From Osmia lignaria lignaria (lineage: Eukaryota > Arthropoda > Insecta > Hymenoptera > Megachilidae): a stretch of 64,000 bases of DNA. Positions within the stretch are counted from its first letter, which is position 1. Each line of letters begins with the position of its first letter. This document shows positions 1 to 11,300 of this stretch, piece by piece. The notes under the pieces were generated by a model, which was not told the origin of the DNA, made no database searches, and saw only the letters and a list, made by a program, of their open reading frames with translations. The stretch is taken from the NCBI RefSeq assembly GCF_051020975.1, contig NC_135041.1, positions 11,296,256-11,360,255 of the forward strand, in the 5' to 3' direction. The position numbers and the translations under genes are program-made.

Positions 1-138
1 TGTGGCAGTGATTTCCGGGGGGCAGATTTAGTAATCCACACTGGACCATCGAAGGAAAAGAATGAGTTCACAAGCCGATGCACCACACGCTCCTGAGAAT
101 TGCTTTTCCAACAGATTAACCGCGTTTCAGTTACGTAG

Positions 139-492
139 CACGGGTCCAGTAAAGTCGACGTGACGGATCGACTTCCTCAAAGTGGCTGTTCCCGTTCCCA
201 TGGCGAGTATTCCTCTGGCAAAGGGATGAAGAAGAAGAGAAAAAGAAGAGGGGTAGAGAAACTCGACAGTGGTGGCTTCGGTAATTTAGTGAAGAAATTT
301 AGACGTCACACGTCACTAGCACACCCCACATCAGACGGGAAAGTTTCTCTTTCGCAGCTCATGGGCACGTCGAAAGGACGTTTGATCGTTCGAGTGCCTG
401 TCGAGACCCTATTTCCCTTGTATCGACGTCGGTCCATTGAACGGATAACTTCCCTGAAAGACAGCGAGAACGAGAAATCTTCCTTCCGCTGA
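139..492 (+). CDS. Candidate coding segment, basic unrecognised protein
   Basis: The reading frame is open from just after a TAG at 136-138 to a TGA at 490-492. Its first ATG is at 226, giving an 88-residue product if that start is used. It begins with a run of lysine and arginine (KKKRKRR directly after Met), which resembles a nuclear localisation signal but may be chance. First codon positions are rich in purines, as in real coding DNA, and the stretch is more GC-rich than the DNA after 500. I recognise no domain and see no membrane segment. No convincing acceptor in phase or polyadenylation site frames it, and a 64-codon ORF overlaps it on the other strand. It could be the end of an exon whose gene lies mostly to the left of the window, or a chance ORF in a GC-rich island. 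Confidence 0.2.
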   Translation, partial: HGSSKVDVTDRLPQSGCSRSHGEYSSGKGMKKKRKRRGVEKLDSGGFGNLVKKFRRHTSLAHPTSDGKVSLSQLMGTSKGRLIVRVPVETLFPLYRRRSIERITSLKDSENEKSSFR

Positions 493-1963
493 TTATTCAT
501 GCTATTTTCCTATAACTTTTCGCGCTTCCACGCGTTCGACATTCCGATAAATCTTTTAGAGATTTAATATTGCATTTTTCGTTCATTAGGTATCTGTATA
601 TTAACCTTTCAACACGTTCAACGCTATATTGATCATTGTTGACCAATGGTACGAATTTAATTAGGTTAAATAATTAAGAAATAAAAGCACTAGGACAGCG
701 GTTCCTAATTAGTGATACACAACCTACTAATAGTACACGTATGTGTGCAATATCGATAATCGTTCAAAAATTAGAATCTTTTAATCAATATAAATTGTTT
801 AATTTAAAAAATTTTCATGTAGCAAATTTTCGAAATGTAATTTAAATATTTTTGACTCCCCACAGCTTTACTCTCCATTAATAAAAATAAATTTGATACG
901 TTATTGAATTTCATTTCAACTTATTGTTTGGTATTACTATGAATACGAAAAGTAGAATCCGATACGGTGGCGTATTTCGTTTAAATATCCTGTAAGAAGA
1001 GCCACGTGAAAACCAGCCCTTATTTACAAAAGCCCGCTTTTATGTTTCCTATTTCCCTATCGATATCCTTAATGCATTCGTATGTACTTATACATACACG
1101 TATCCCACGATAGGATCGTTTATAATCCCGTGCAACTTCCACAACGTGCTTCTTTTCGTTCTTCTTGCGCTTTTATGCGTTCATGGATTTCATCTTTGTG
1201 CAATGACGACGAAGCGACATAAAGGGTTCTCGTATTTGCACTCGATAAAACGCGAAAGTTGGTCCAACGGTGAAAAATATTTTCTTTTCAAAGTTAAACC
1301 TTTTCCACGCAAGTAATTCAATTGAAACGGAGAAACTAGAAATTCACACTAAATATAATTTTTTTATCTTTGATTTGTAATTCTCAATATTCTATTTTAA
1401 ATGTATTCTCGAGTAATAAGTTTTAGTTAACACCAACCATAATTGCTAGATAGTTCTAATTTTTTAATAATTCTTAACCCCCTAGTTGCCCTACTGATTT
1501 GTTTAGAGAAGAAGAAATTTATTGAAAATAGTATGTCGAATATTTTTATTTCATCTTCTCGTTATTTTAATAATTCTATTTCCTGTCCTATCACTCGGTA
1601 CAAAAATTATCTTTTCAAAGTTTGTTCAAATTTTACGAAAGAAAAGTTCGTTCATACGAAGCGAACAATTCGAGTTAACGTCGCGTCCTGGCTTTTTTCT
1701 GTCGGGTAAGAAAATAAACTTACAAGTTAAAATACCGGAAACAAAATCAACAAGACCCTTCCGGAGATTTAACTGTTCCACCGTACTGTTGCTCCTGACG
1801 TTTATGCGTTCCCTGTCATCGTATAAACTTTAGTGAAAATTTGTTTCTTTCGTTTTCGTGTAACACAGCTACACTTGTCTTTTATGGAGAATAAATTCTT
1901 AAGTCGACGATTAATGATTCGTGTTATTTTCACAGGAGATCAAAATAAACAAAATATTGATTA
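493..1963. other. AT-rich noncoding stretch
   Basis: No supportable gene. Two overlapping short ORFs at about 1443-1833 have low-complexity composition and no splice or start context. At 601 there is a TTAA followed by a segment resembling the left end of the T2 repeat family (see 1964-2168), with a shared ATTGTTGACC-like block, but no matching right end was found. Confidence 0.5.
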
Positions 1964-2168
1964 TTAACCCTTGAAATACGAAGTCTCGATTAATCGTGAT
2001 CCAAGCTTACAAAACATATACAAGGATATTAACTAAAAGCCAAGGAATTTCACATTTTGGAAGAATAATTTTTAAAGGAACGGTGTGAAATTTAGAAAAT
2101 TAAAATAATATGAAATACAACGTTAAATTAAAATTGTGCCTTTCTCCATGGCCCGCCGTAATCAATGG
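1964..2168 (+). mobile_element. TTAA-type MITE, family T2, copy A
   Basis: The left end is TTAACCCTTGAAATACGAAG. About 60 bases further on, the block CTTACAAAACATATACAAGG closely matches copy D at 54476-54752. The right part carries the family signature: an AATAATATGAAATA block, then TTAAATTAAAATT, then CTCTCC/TTCTCC-ATGG. The exact right terminus is degenerate here, with no clean TTAA. Compared with copy D about 70 bp are missing. TTAA at element ends is the target site of piggyBac-type transposases, so the family is probably a non-autonomous piggyBac relative; that assignment is inference. Confidence 0.6.
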
Positions 2169-4175
2169 TAGAAATTGGCCAATTTACGACTTTAGGACCA
2201 GAATATACTACAGAATATATGTTTAAAATATGTCATTATTTTCAAAGTGGCAGGCATTCAAAGGAAATTTTCTTAAAAATATCTAAACTATAATTATAAT
2301 TTCTGGAAGAGGTGAAAGGGTTGAAGTTCAAATGCAATTTTGATCAACTTTCTAATACAAACACCTCCCTGTGGCAGGATTTGATCTAGTATCAATGTTC
2401 CGAAGGAAACAGGAAGTGAACTCAAACTCGTTAAGAGGAAAGTCTGAGCAGAAAATTGACCGGGAGTGTCAATTGTCTGCTTGGCTGTCGCAGTAGTTTG
2501 AACACTGTTCGATCAAACAGCCGCAAGTCTGTGTATGATCGTCCAAAACTTATTTCCCACGGGTGCAGTGATTCGATTCGACTGGAAAAGTACTAGCAAG
2601 CTACACGCTTCCGCCCGCCTTCCCTCGATGCTGCCCTTTTCTTTTTTCTTCTACGTTCTTTCACCCTCTTGGCGTTTTCTCGTATCTCGAAGCATCGATC
2701 TGGAAAAGTCCGTGTAAGTCTCGCGAGAGATCCATCCTCCGGAAGGATGCGAAAGGATGAACGCATGACAGAGTTTTAGACCATTGTCTGTCGATCGGTT
2801 CCTGGATCACATTGCTCGTGTACGAAGAAATCTTGTCGATGTTGAAATATTTTTCGTCAGTTTGTTACTTTTTAACGTAACTTGAGTGTAACATCTGTGG
2901 AATTTTATTTCTTTACGTGTGATACAACAGTTAGATCAAAGATAGTTGTTTATAAACAAGTGGAGAATTTTGTTTATTTATTTAGGCACGGGAATAGAAA
3001 ATGAAAAGGAAGTATTATTATTAGCAAAGGTGTAACTAGGTTGAAATCTGTCGTTAATTGATCTTTTTGCAATTCTAAGGTTTCATGATTCAAAAATTAG
3101 AAAATTTTAAGATTCTCCCATAAATTCTTACGAAATACGAAATATTAAACAGTGGACATTGTTAATAAACCCAAGGTACCTGGCCCACCCTAAAAAGATT
3201 CTAATTACACCAATGATTACTAATTAATATATTGTTAGCTATGATTGCATAAAATATTATATTATTAGTTAATTTCAAAGTGAAACTTGAATAGCTCAGT
3301 AATATTTTAATCATTTAGGGGAACTAGAAGAATTTTATTTATAAATAAAATATTTCCTGTTTCCCAGCGAGTATTTGATAAACATTCATAAAATGAAACT
3401 AATGTTACGTAAATTGTTGCAAGATCCATATGCTACTTTCAGGAATATAGCAAATATACCCAGTCCACTGAACCGAAACAGACTATAGCTCGCTATAAAG
3501 CAAATGATCTACCTTTCCATTTACACCCTCTTTTACGACCGCAATAACGACGAAGCGCTTTTCGCTTCTTGTCTCTATTCGATCTTACCTCAAGCTCTAC
3601 CCTCATTAATAGCATTGCTTATCCGTTATTTTGTACACGAATTGTAAGACGAAAAGTTAAAATATCCTATAAAATAAAAAACTTATTTATATTTAAAAAA
3701 ATACACATCCGAGGGTTGATACAAAAGCAAGACATTTGACGTTAGTCTCTTTGCTACTGTTTTATATTATATTTTCTTTTTATAATTTGGAACTATTCAT
3801 TTAATATTTTCATTAATCTAATCATTTCTTCACCAAGCTTGCGATATACTATATGATCGCAAAAGCAATATACAACCTTTACCTATACGCATACTCGTGC
3901 ACCTCGTTTCACCTGAGTATCTAAAATAATTTAAAGTCGAATGAAAGCGTATCTTGAACATGTTAGAGCCAACAAGATTATTAATATTCGCAGGCAAAGC
4001 GTTCGTTAAGTCAGAATTTCTGCTGGCTTTACGACACGCTCGTTGGAAACGTTATTTTCGAAAGATTCTTTTAACACACTATACCCTGGTGAAACTTTGA
4101 GATAACATATCAAATTTCTGTCGTAAATTCAAAACGCCTTTCCTCACCTTCTATCCAATTTGTATTACATTAAAT

Positions 4176-4212
4176 ACAAAAATATAAATAAATATAAATA
4201 TAAATATAAAGG
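4176..4212. repeat. AAATAT-type microsatellite
   Basis: Short tandem array of imperfect ATAAATATA units. Copy-number variable sequence of no coding value. Confidence 0.8.
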
Positions 4213-4998
4213 TATTTATACATTTTAAACAATTTTTCAAACTATATCCATTTATACACCTTACCAAATTGTTCGAAAAAAAATTCTGAAAATCAGTTTT
4301 TATAAATATTATCATCGCATCTGAATTCAAGCGGAGGGATAACAAAAATGAATCTTGACAACAGGAGAATGTAGGAGAAATCAGGATACACGATAAAGCA
4401 GTCCTTGATTTAACCAGGATTCCCTTCTGTGCAGTTCGCCAGCTACCAACATAGGAGTTTATCTCAACAAGATTTTTAAGCTTCAGATATTTTCATAGCG
4501 CGCGATATTGCCGGCTCGACGGTCGGACAACGCGAAGCTTTTCTCCGATTTACGCCGCCTTAAAGCAAGCGACCTCGCGAGCAAATGTAGTTTCCCTCGG
4601 AAACCTGTTAAAACACCTTCAGGCAAAAGTGATTTCAGGGGGAAAAGGAACGCAATGAAATTCGATGTTACCGCCTCGTCGTTCACTACGCCATCGCTGA
4701 TTTACTTTTCAACCCTTCCGCCTTGTTCCCTCCTTTGAAAGCTTCAGTCATCGATGGTAGGCTGTCTTGAAATTGCGAAGCATTTTTCGAATGCAATTTT
4801 AAGGAAATTTTGATAAAATTCTTAAAAATTTGTTAGCTTCTTTTCGGTAGGAAGTAAATGAAACAGTAGCGAAAACCATATTTGTTTAAAATTAAAAATT
4901 TTTTTGTCATATCATATTAATATCGTGCCAGTATTAAATTTATTTTAAATACATTTATTTATGTCATATAAATTGTTATCTTAATATATTAAAATACT

Positions 4999-5085
4999 GA
5001 TAGCTATTGTTCCATATTGATACAGATTATATAGGGTAATCTATATTTATTGAAATAGATTATATCGATAGCTATTGTTCCATAT
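4999..5085. repeat. Spaced direct repeat of a 19-mer
   Basis: The 19-mer GATAGCTATTGTTCCATAT occurs at 4999-5017 and again at 5067-5085, separated by 49 bases of AT-rich sequence. The copies are identical, and the base after each differs (T against C). This is a small segmental duplication of unknown origin. Confidence 0.85.
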
Positions 5086-6182
5086 CGTTTGATACACTTC
5101 TTCACTACAAGTAACAAGTTTGAAACTCGTTTATTTATTGAATTGAACGGCTCCTAGTTTGACACAACGAGTTTTGCATTTGATAACTCGAGAACGACTC
5201 CGCATAAATTACCCTCATTCTTAAATAACCGATTCGTTATGATTCTCTTAAATGAAGTCTTTTACATTCGAGGGATAACGCTTGAAATTTCCCGTTTAAG
5301 AAGCCCGATTCAAAAGTGATGATATCGACTTCTCGAGTAAAATGGTTAAGTCGATTCACGTCAATTTCAAAGCGTTTTCATCGAATCGACCCGGACGTTT
5401 AAATGCAAAATTAAACTCTGGCTTAGCAGATCCTCTCATTTCGTCGAACAATAAAATCGTCGCGTTCCTTTCCTCTATAAAGTTTAATCGAATTTATATC
5501 ACCCCGAAAGGTCTTCCGTCTGTGAAAATCTCTGTGCAAAATACATTTTATATTGATAGTTCCAATAGCTAAGGATACAATTCACAGAAATATTAAATTT
5601 TATAGTATTTAGTAATTAAAAATTGTGTTATTTCTTTATCTGAATAATTAAAAGAAAACAATTATTTTAAATAATATTGCTAGTGTATAGCAGAAAATAA
5701 ATTTTTATTAAAAAGGTTTTTGACATCAATCAGTATATGCAGACGTCGACACACAAAGGGTGTGCCGAATTCTTTTTGTTTGTATAAAAAGGACATACAA
5801 ATGAATGTGTTTATTTCCAAGCTTTCGATTGCGACGACAAAAAATCGCGAACAATTATATGTCCCTCGCTACTGTTCCCCCGGCTTTTGAACTTTTAATT
5901 AACAATCTGCAACGAGAGACCGTTTCCCGGATGCATTATACTTGATAAAATGGTTGAATTATTTTGCTCTTAAAACGTATAAAGGTTGACGTGTCAACTC
6001 GGTAATACGTGTATCGTACGAAGCATTGGAAAATTACTTATCAGTTGATTTCCAGGGTGCTAATTTCAATCAAGGTGTCAATAAAAGAGAATGGAAATTC
6101 GCATTTAAAGAAGCTTTGACCCATTCCTGTTTTCAAAAGTTCCTTTATTAAATTCTAATTAGACATCTTTTAAATGAATATG

Positions 6183-6497
6183 CATCGGCGTAACTTCGAT
6201 TTTTTTTTCGGGGTGGAGCAAGTCCCTTGGAAATTTTCAAATTATGGGAATCTGGAATTTTCAAATTTTTCTAAAGGATCTTGAAATTTGGGGATTGTAA
6301 GAAATCTGAAATTTTTGAATTGTAGATCTCAATACTTTGGAATTTTTAAGTTCTGAGATGTAGGAAATCCGAAATTTTGAAATTTTGGAATTTCCGACTT
6401 TGAAATATAAAATGAAGGTTCACATTATTTGGAAGGGGCCAGAGCAAATTTTTAAAGATGTCAGCCCCATCCAGGCCCCTATCTACTCATGCCAATG
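6183..6497 (+). mobile_element. hAT-like non-autonomous element with internal minisatellite
   Basis: The element starts CATCGGCGTAACTTCG and ends with the complement of CATTGGCATGAGTAG, giving imperfect terminal inverted repeats that begin CA. The flanking octamers TGAATATG (6175-6182) and TAAATATG (6498-6505) match at 7 of 8 positions, as expected of a hAT 8-bp target duplication. The interior (about 6228-6405) is a decayed minisatellite of GAAATTTTGAATTT-like words. The GC-rich right end (about 6436-6497) is homologous to 10505-10560. No transposase ORF is present. The 61-codon ORF at 6385-6570 lies across the right boundary and is not a gene. Confidence 0.75.
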
Positions 6498-7206
6498 TAA
6501 ATATGTCTTCCATAAAATTAGATTTTTGTTTGATTTCTTTAGTTATTCGATTATATTGCATTTAAGATAAATATCGCCGATTGTAGAAGTTAATTTCCAG
6601 CAATGGGAAATTGTTTGGCAATTTTAAGTTCCACCCCCTAATTAATGAGTTCTATTACATCCACGTAACAAAAGTATTTCTGGGACACGGTACGAGCTCG
6701 CAAGGGACAGAGGTAACACTTGAGTGGATCTCTGAAAAGGAAATGGCTTGACAAACAAGAAATGCAATGGCTTTGTTCGCCTAACGAAGTCCATGAATCA
6801 AGCTGCAATCCCAGTTACGAGAGTCGCACACTTATACACGTGCTTAAATAATACATGCCAGCCAATTCGCGCACAGGGGACAACTGTGGAATTTACCTGT
6901 TATAATGAAATAGATGGAATAATTTGATCTCGACGAATTTCCATCAACAAACACCATCAACCCTGTTATAGCACGTAAAAAATTTTCTCTAACTTTTTAT
7001 GATAAGCAATAATTTTTCATAGTAGGATATATTTTTTTTATGGTGACGTTGTAGGCATGAAAAAGTTTGAAAATGACTGAAATGTTTAGATTACAAAATT
7101 AATGTAACATCAATGCCACTTGGAATTTTTTTAAATTTCTTTCATTTATTGGATTACTATATATTAAATTTGTAATGTCATTAGAAAATATGGTATCATC
7201 AAAATC
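6498..7206. other. AT-rich noncoding stretch
   Basis: No gene, RNA or recognisable element was seen between the two hAT-like copies. Confidence 0.5.
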
Positions 7207-7354
7207 CAGGAGCGGATTAAGATTTTTGGGTGCGGGGCTTTCAAATCTTCAGAGATTCCCTTGGCTGATAAAGTTTGAAATTTATTTTAGATTTAATCGT
7301 GAAGAAAAATAATTCCTCCCCTGGAAGGTGGGATCCGGACCTATAATCCATTTA
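7207..7354 (+). mobile_element. hAT-like MITE, second family, degenerate copy
   Basis: The left end CAGGAGCGGATTAAGATTTT matches the left end of the element at 13299 (CAGGACTGGATTAAGATTTC). A GGGTGCGGGGCTTTC-like segment and a TTGAAATTTATTTTA block are also shared with it. The right end, read in reverse, is CTAAATGGATTATAG, an imperfect copy of the same terminus. The flanking octamers do not match, so either the right boundary is approximate or the duplication has decayed. Confidence 0.55.
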
Positions 7355-8405
7355 GACTCCTTTTTGATCTGGCATTACCAAAACGGCAAACTACATAATT
7401 TCATCACCCATCATTAAAAGTATAAACAAAAAAAGTCAAAAAGTGATCCAAAATATTTTTAAAACTACAGAAAGGCACAATACCAATTTATCTTTCGACA
7501 AATTGGAAGTTTCATTTATAGTAATCCTTAATCAGAATTGTTGGCCCTTCGTTTTAACCTCCACAATTAATCTGATCGATAACCGTCGGTTCGCAGGTGC
7601 GAACAAAAAGTCGAGCTTCCGTTTTCTTCGGGTTTCTTCGCGATTAAATCGAAGAGGGTGGACGAGTAAAGAGAGCTTCCAGAAAATAGGGCTTTTCGTA
7701 GCTCGAAGCAAGAGCAACAATGGAACGCGATTATCTTCGATCGATCATAATTTCGAGTGCTCGTTATCGGTGATAACAAGTAGCGAGGGGATAAATCGTT
7801 TTGGATAAAATTAACGGGACCAATGACATTTCAAGGAAAGCTGTTTATAGATGAAAATTGCATCGTACAAGTGTTCACTGCGTAAAACGCATTCGTGTGA
7901 TTCTGGGAAAAGTCGATTGAGTGTGTTTCGCGGCAACAAGGTTGTTTCATTGGTTTCCAAAGGCGACTCGAGGATCTCGAACAATGTTTTTCGAGGTTTA
8001 CGAACATATTTACTGTGGACTGATCAAAGCTTTCGAACACGTTTCGATCACCTTCTCTGTTTTTTCATGTATTTTTCCTTCTTTGATAACGAAGGAAAGT
8101 ATAATTTATAGGTATTACCGTCTGCATTTATTTTTTTTTGTTTCTTTTAGCGATACTAACCCGTTAGCTCTTCAGGTTTTTCATGTTGATAGAGTATTGC
8201 TTTATTCTTTTATATAAAGAATTAACTGATGCTAGAACCTAAGTTTCACGCAAAAAATATATGTTGAAAGTAAATATTTAATGCATTTTATATGTAGCTA
8301 TTAGGTGTATAGTATCGAGCATGATTGGATTCTCCAGAAATATTGGTGATGCCCCTTCCCGTCTTCCGACCACCCCTGTAGATTTTCCTGTCGTATGGAA
8401 ATACG
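7355..8405. other. Noncoding stretch with overlapping short ORFs
   Basis: GC is slightly raised at about 7560-8060, and ORFs of 60-121 codons are open in several frames on both strands. None has a start context, splice signal or residue pattern that singles it out. I treat them as chance openings. Confidence 0.4.
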
Positions 8406-8426
8406 TATATAAATCGTCTATAAATA
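8406..8426 (+). promoter_or_regulatory. Pair of TATA-like motifs upstream of the 8451 ORF
   Basis: TATATAAA at 8406-8413 and TATAAATA at 8419-8426 lie 25-45 bases before the ATG at 8451. They could be a core promoter, but the AT-rich background produces such motifs often, and the strong splice acceptor at 8446-8447 offers a competing reading in which this is intron. Confidence 0.2.
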
Positions 8427-8450
8427 ATATTGCATTTCACATTTCAGAAA

Positions 8451-8771
8451 ATGGGGGCCACCAAAAATAGAGAAACGTTGATGGTGCATCAACTTTTAGT
8501 GAAATGGCGGGCTGTTACACCAACTATTCCTGAGAACAAGGCATTTCGATCAGTGCCAGTCCTTCAACGTCACTTCGAGTACCTTCTGCCACGAACAGAT
8601 CCTATCGAATCAAATTCGGCCATGGCTAGCCCTGTCCACATCAATTTGATTACTTCACACGATCACGTGGCCCCTCTTGCACACTGGCCCGATTTTACGA
8701 GCTATAAAAGTGACGAGGATTTTGATTTCCAAAAAGATTTCCATACAGTGAGCCAGCAATCTCCTTGGTAA
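8451..8771 (+). CDS. Candidate small protein or terminal exon, 106 residues, unrecognised
   Basis: This is the most gene-like plus-strand ORF of the first 16 kb. It runs from ATG at 8451 to TAA at 8769-8771 and lies three bases inside a good splice acceptor (CATTTCACATTTCAG, AG at 8446-8447). The frame stays open through the acceptor, so either the ATG starts a small protein or the sequence is the last coding exon of a spliced gene. The composition is balanced: a basic N-terminus (GATKNRE), a middle with prolines and hydrophobics (VPVLQRHFEYLLPRTDP), and an acidic-aromatic tail (SDEDFDFQKDF) ending in SPW. No signal peptide, membrane segment or known motif is visible. The stop lies about 18 bases before a T2 repeat fragment, so the 3' end or its polyadenylation region may come from a transposon. 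I cannot name a family. Confidence 0.42.
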   Translation: MGATKNRETLMVHQLLVKWRAVTPTIPENKAFRSVPVLQRHFEYLLPRTDPIESNSAMASPVHINLITSHDHVAPLAHWPDFTSYKSDEDFDFQKDFHTVSQQSPW

Positions 8772-8788
8772 TTCAGGAGTTCAAATAG

Positions 8789-8880
8789 TGAACGATTTGA
8801 ATATAAAATGAAAATAATATAAAATACTTAGTGAAATTAGAATTGTGATTCTCTCCATGGTCCGTCGTCCGAGAATTAAT
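8789..8880 (+). mobile_element. T2 repeat fragment, copy B (right half)
   Basis: Contains ATGAAAATAATAT, then AAATTAGAATTGTGATTCTC, then TCCATGGTCCGTCGTCCGAG and a terminal TTAA, all matching the right half of copy D at 54476-54752. No left end is recognisable upstream, where the 106-residue ORF lies. Confidence 0.65.
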
Positions 8881-10329
8881 AGAGTACATTCATATTTGGT
8901 GTAAAAATGATATCTGGGCCTTTTTTAATTAAAGATTTATTTTTTAAAAATCATAGTAGGTAATTCCAGTTATTGAAATAATTGTTATTATTATTATCAT
9001 ATTCTTGCACCACTTTGTAATTAAGAAGGCCTACTATTACTAAAGGCACCAAATTAAATTGTACATCTAATATTTCAGTGAGCTAATCATTGCTTAAAAC
9101 AATAAAACAAATTTCCACTCCATTTGATTACAAAACGCTTGAAACTTTATACAAATGTCGCAGCAGTTATCTCAGAAAATTATGTACCAACCAGTCTTTC
9201 TTTTAAACGATTCAAAGAAAAGATACTGTTCAATGTAGTTCACAGCATAAAGGTGCATTGTTGCGTTCTATTCACGAACGCGTTATAATTATATCACCGG
9301 TATTATATTAAAAGAAAATACTATTGTAACTCAGCAATGGAGTACAATGAGAAAACACACAATGCGCTGCTTCCAATTTATTCAAAATGCACTTTCTTAA
9401 ATTTACATAATCTATTCGATTCAACCTCTTTATTTTAATCATGATTATTACACGAAGATTAAAGGGATTTCAGTGGAAAATTCTTGTGATTTGATTCGGG
9501 AAATCTCGTAGCAAAAAAAGAACGGCTTGAGACGTTTCGTGGGAAAGAAGAATAAGTCGTTGGAAAATCTATTGAAACAGTTACCGAACAACGCAATCTC
9601 TCCGGAGATGATCAAATCCAGAATAAAAAGTTTCCGATCGATGATCTTGACATCGTAAGAGAGAAATTTATAAAGTTTCTTTTGAACGGTTCGTTACACA
9701 CCAGACAAATGTCAATAACGAGTACTTTTTCTTGGTATAATTAAGTCTTTCCTTCACTTCCGTTCTCTGGAAGAAGCGACTAAAAAGTCTTTTCGAGTTA
9801 TTCTGTGCGTGTTTGAAAGTTCTTGAAAAGGTCAGAACAACTGATAATAATCTGAATCGAAAGACAAGTATTCATTGATTCGAAAGAAACGTCGGCCTTG
9901 CAAAAATTATCAAAGATTCTTCGTGTTTTGATTAAATGACCCGTGTATGAGAACAGAGATTTTAATTAATCAAGATTTTAATTAATTAACGCAGGTTAAG
10001 TGTAACTTAATGTGCAAGTTTATCGACATTGCATCTTGGCTAATTAAACTGCAATTTAAATATCGCGGATGAAAAATGCTATTGACGTTCCACTTGAAAG
10101 AAGACTAATCTACTTGCACTGATTATCACTGGGATAATAATTCTTTGTCTTTTGCATCCGGCACAAAAGTTCTCAACAGACCTCGATTATAGTGGTTTCT
10201 TTACAAAGGCCTCATTAAAATTATAATTAATTTAAAAATAGAAAGCTTCTCAATATTTTGCTATTTATCTTCAAAACTGTAAATACCAATTTATAAATTT
10301 GTCGCTTATAGTGCCCAAATTTCAAATTC
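8881..10329. other. AT-rich noncoding stretch
   Basis: No ORF over 60 codons is open on either strand and no repeat family member was recognised. Nothing functional is visible. Confidence 0.5.
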
Positions 10330-10560
10330 GTATTCTATAATACTAGTATTCGAGATCTTAGAATTTTTGAGTTTTAAAATCTCAAAATCCTAAAATTAAA
10401 AAAATTGTAGAACTTTGAATCCTACAATTTTTGAATTTTAAAATTCCAGGAGCTTAGAATCGTGAAATCTCAAAATCCTAGGATTTTAGAATAGTGAGAG
10501 AATTATCCATATTTTTGAAGGAGTCGGGCTCACCCTGGGCGCTGTCCAATTACGTCAATG
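10330..10560 (+). mobile_element. hAT-like element with minisatellite, left end missing
   Basis: About 10350-10500 is the same decayed GAATTTTNAAATTCC-type minisatellite as at 6228-6405. It is followed by a GC-rich tail (ATATTTTTGAAGGAGTCGGG onward) ending CAATTACGTCAATG, homologous to the right end of the element at 6183-6497. In reverse the terminus is CATTGACGTAATTGGACAG, a hAT-like TIR. No left TIR was found, so the left boundary is approximate. Confidence 0.6.
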
Positions 10561-11184
10561 TCTAGGCGTGGCCCTATTCATGTAATACAAGTGAACAAAT
10601 AAATAAATAAATTACAAAATTCTTGACATCGGGCTTCTTGCAACCAGCTTACATTACCGATTGTTCACTGGTTCGAAGTGTCTCTGATTTCATCGTTCCA
10701 AATTCTCGTCAATGGCCAAATTCCAACTTTGTAACTGCATTACACTTTGCCCGTAGTTCGTAACAGGTTCGAACATCAACCTGCACTTGAACCAGCTCGA
10801 ACCCATGAAAATTTCATTATCGAGAAGACTTGGTGTCTTACCGATCGTCAAAGAACTGTGCCATACAGCCGTGTTCTTAAAACATGATTCGATCAACGCT
10901 AGATACATCCGGCCACTTAATAATTCGTCACGAGACGAGAAACTATTGCTTCGTTAAGGCACCGTACGAAATTACCTTGATCACCTTATGTTCCCAGATA
11001 GGGTAATCGAATAATTGAGCACGGAAAGTTTGATTGGAGCTTTAATAATAATTGACCTCTTGCTTGCTGTTACCGGCAATTACGATATTATTCATTACTT
11101 TCATTATGCGAAACACCCTGAGTATTCAATTATTCGAAATTAATTTTAAATTGTAATTATAAAATCAGTATTTATCAAGCTACG
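10561..11184. other. Noncoding stretch with a GC bump
   Basis: At 10640-10960 GC is raised and a 72-codon minus-strand ORF is open. CGATCG|GTAAGACA is a donor-like motif on the minus strand (donor at about 10843-10844). No good acceptor lies upstream, so I do not call an exon. Confidence 0.4.
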
Positions 11185-11300
11185 GTACAATCGCGATGAA
11201 ATCAGGCTTTCCTGCGGAAAATGGCGATACAGGGAAAACGGGAATTCTTAGAATCCTAATTTTGATGATATCAATATTAAACATTTGGGGGCAGAGCGTT
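11185..11300 (+). mobile_element. MITE-1 copy 1, left half
   Basis: Starts GTACAATCGCGATGAAATCA and continues GGCTTTCCTGCGGAAAATGG, then CGATACAGGG, GGAATTCTTAGAATCC and TTTTGATGATATCAATATTA. All blocks are shared in order with the copies at 39571-39827 and 50486-50851. No right TIR was found. Confidence 0.7.

Larger units (their letters stand above)
2169..6182. other. Long noncoding stretch with small repeats
   Basis: No gene is supportable. GC is raised at about 2380-2760, where CCGT|GTAAGT at 2710-2717 is a good donor motif but no convincing exon precedes it, and at 4490-4740, where ORFs on both strands overlap without splice signals. A T2-like right-end fragment (CATCCGAGGGTTGA) sits near 3705-3718. 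The rest is AT-rich sequence with the microsatellite and duplication listed separately. Confidence 0.5.

Noticed and set aside
4151..4345. Minus ORF rich in Ile, Phe and Tyr
   Set aside because: It reads through the AAATAT microsatellite.
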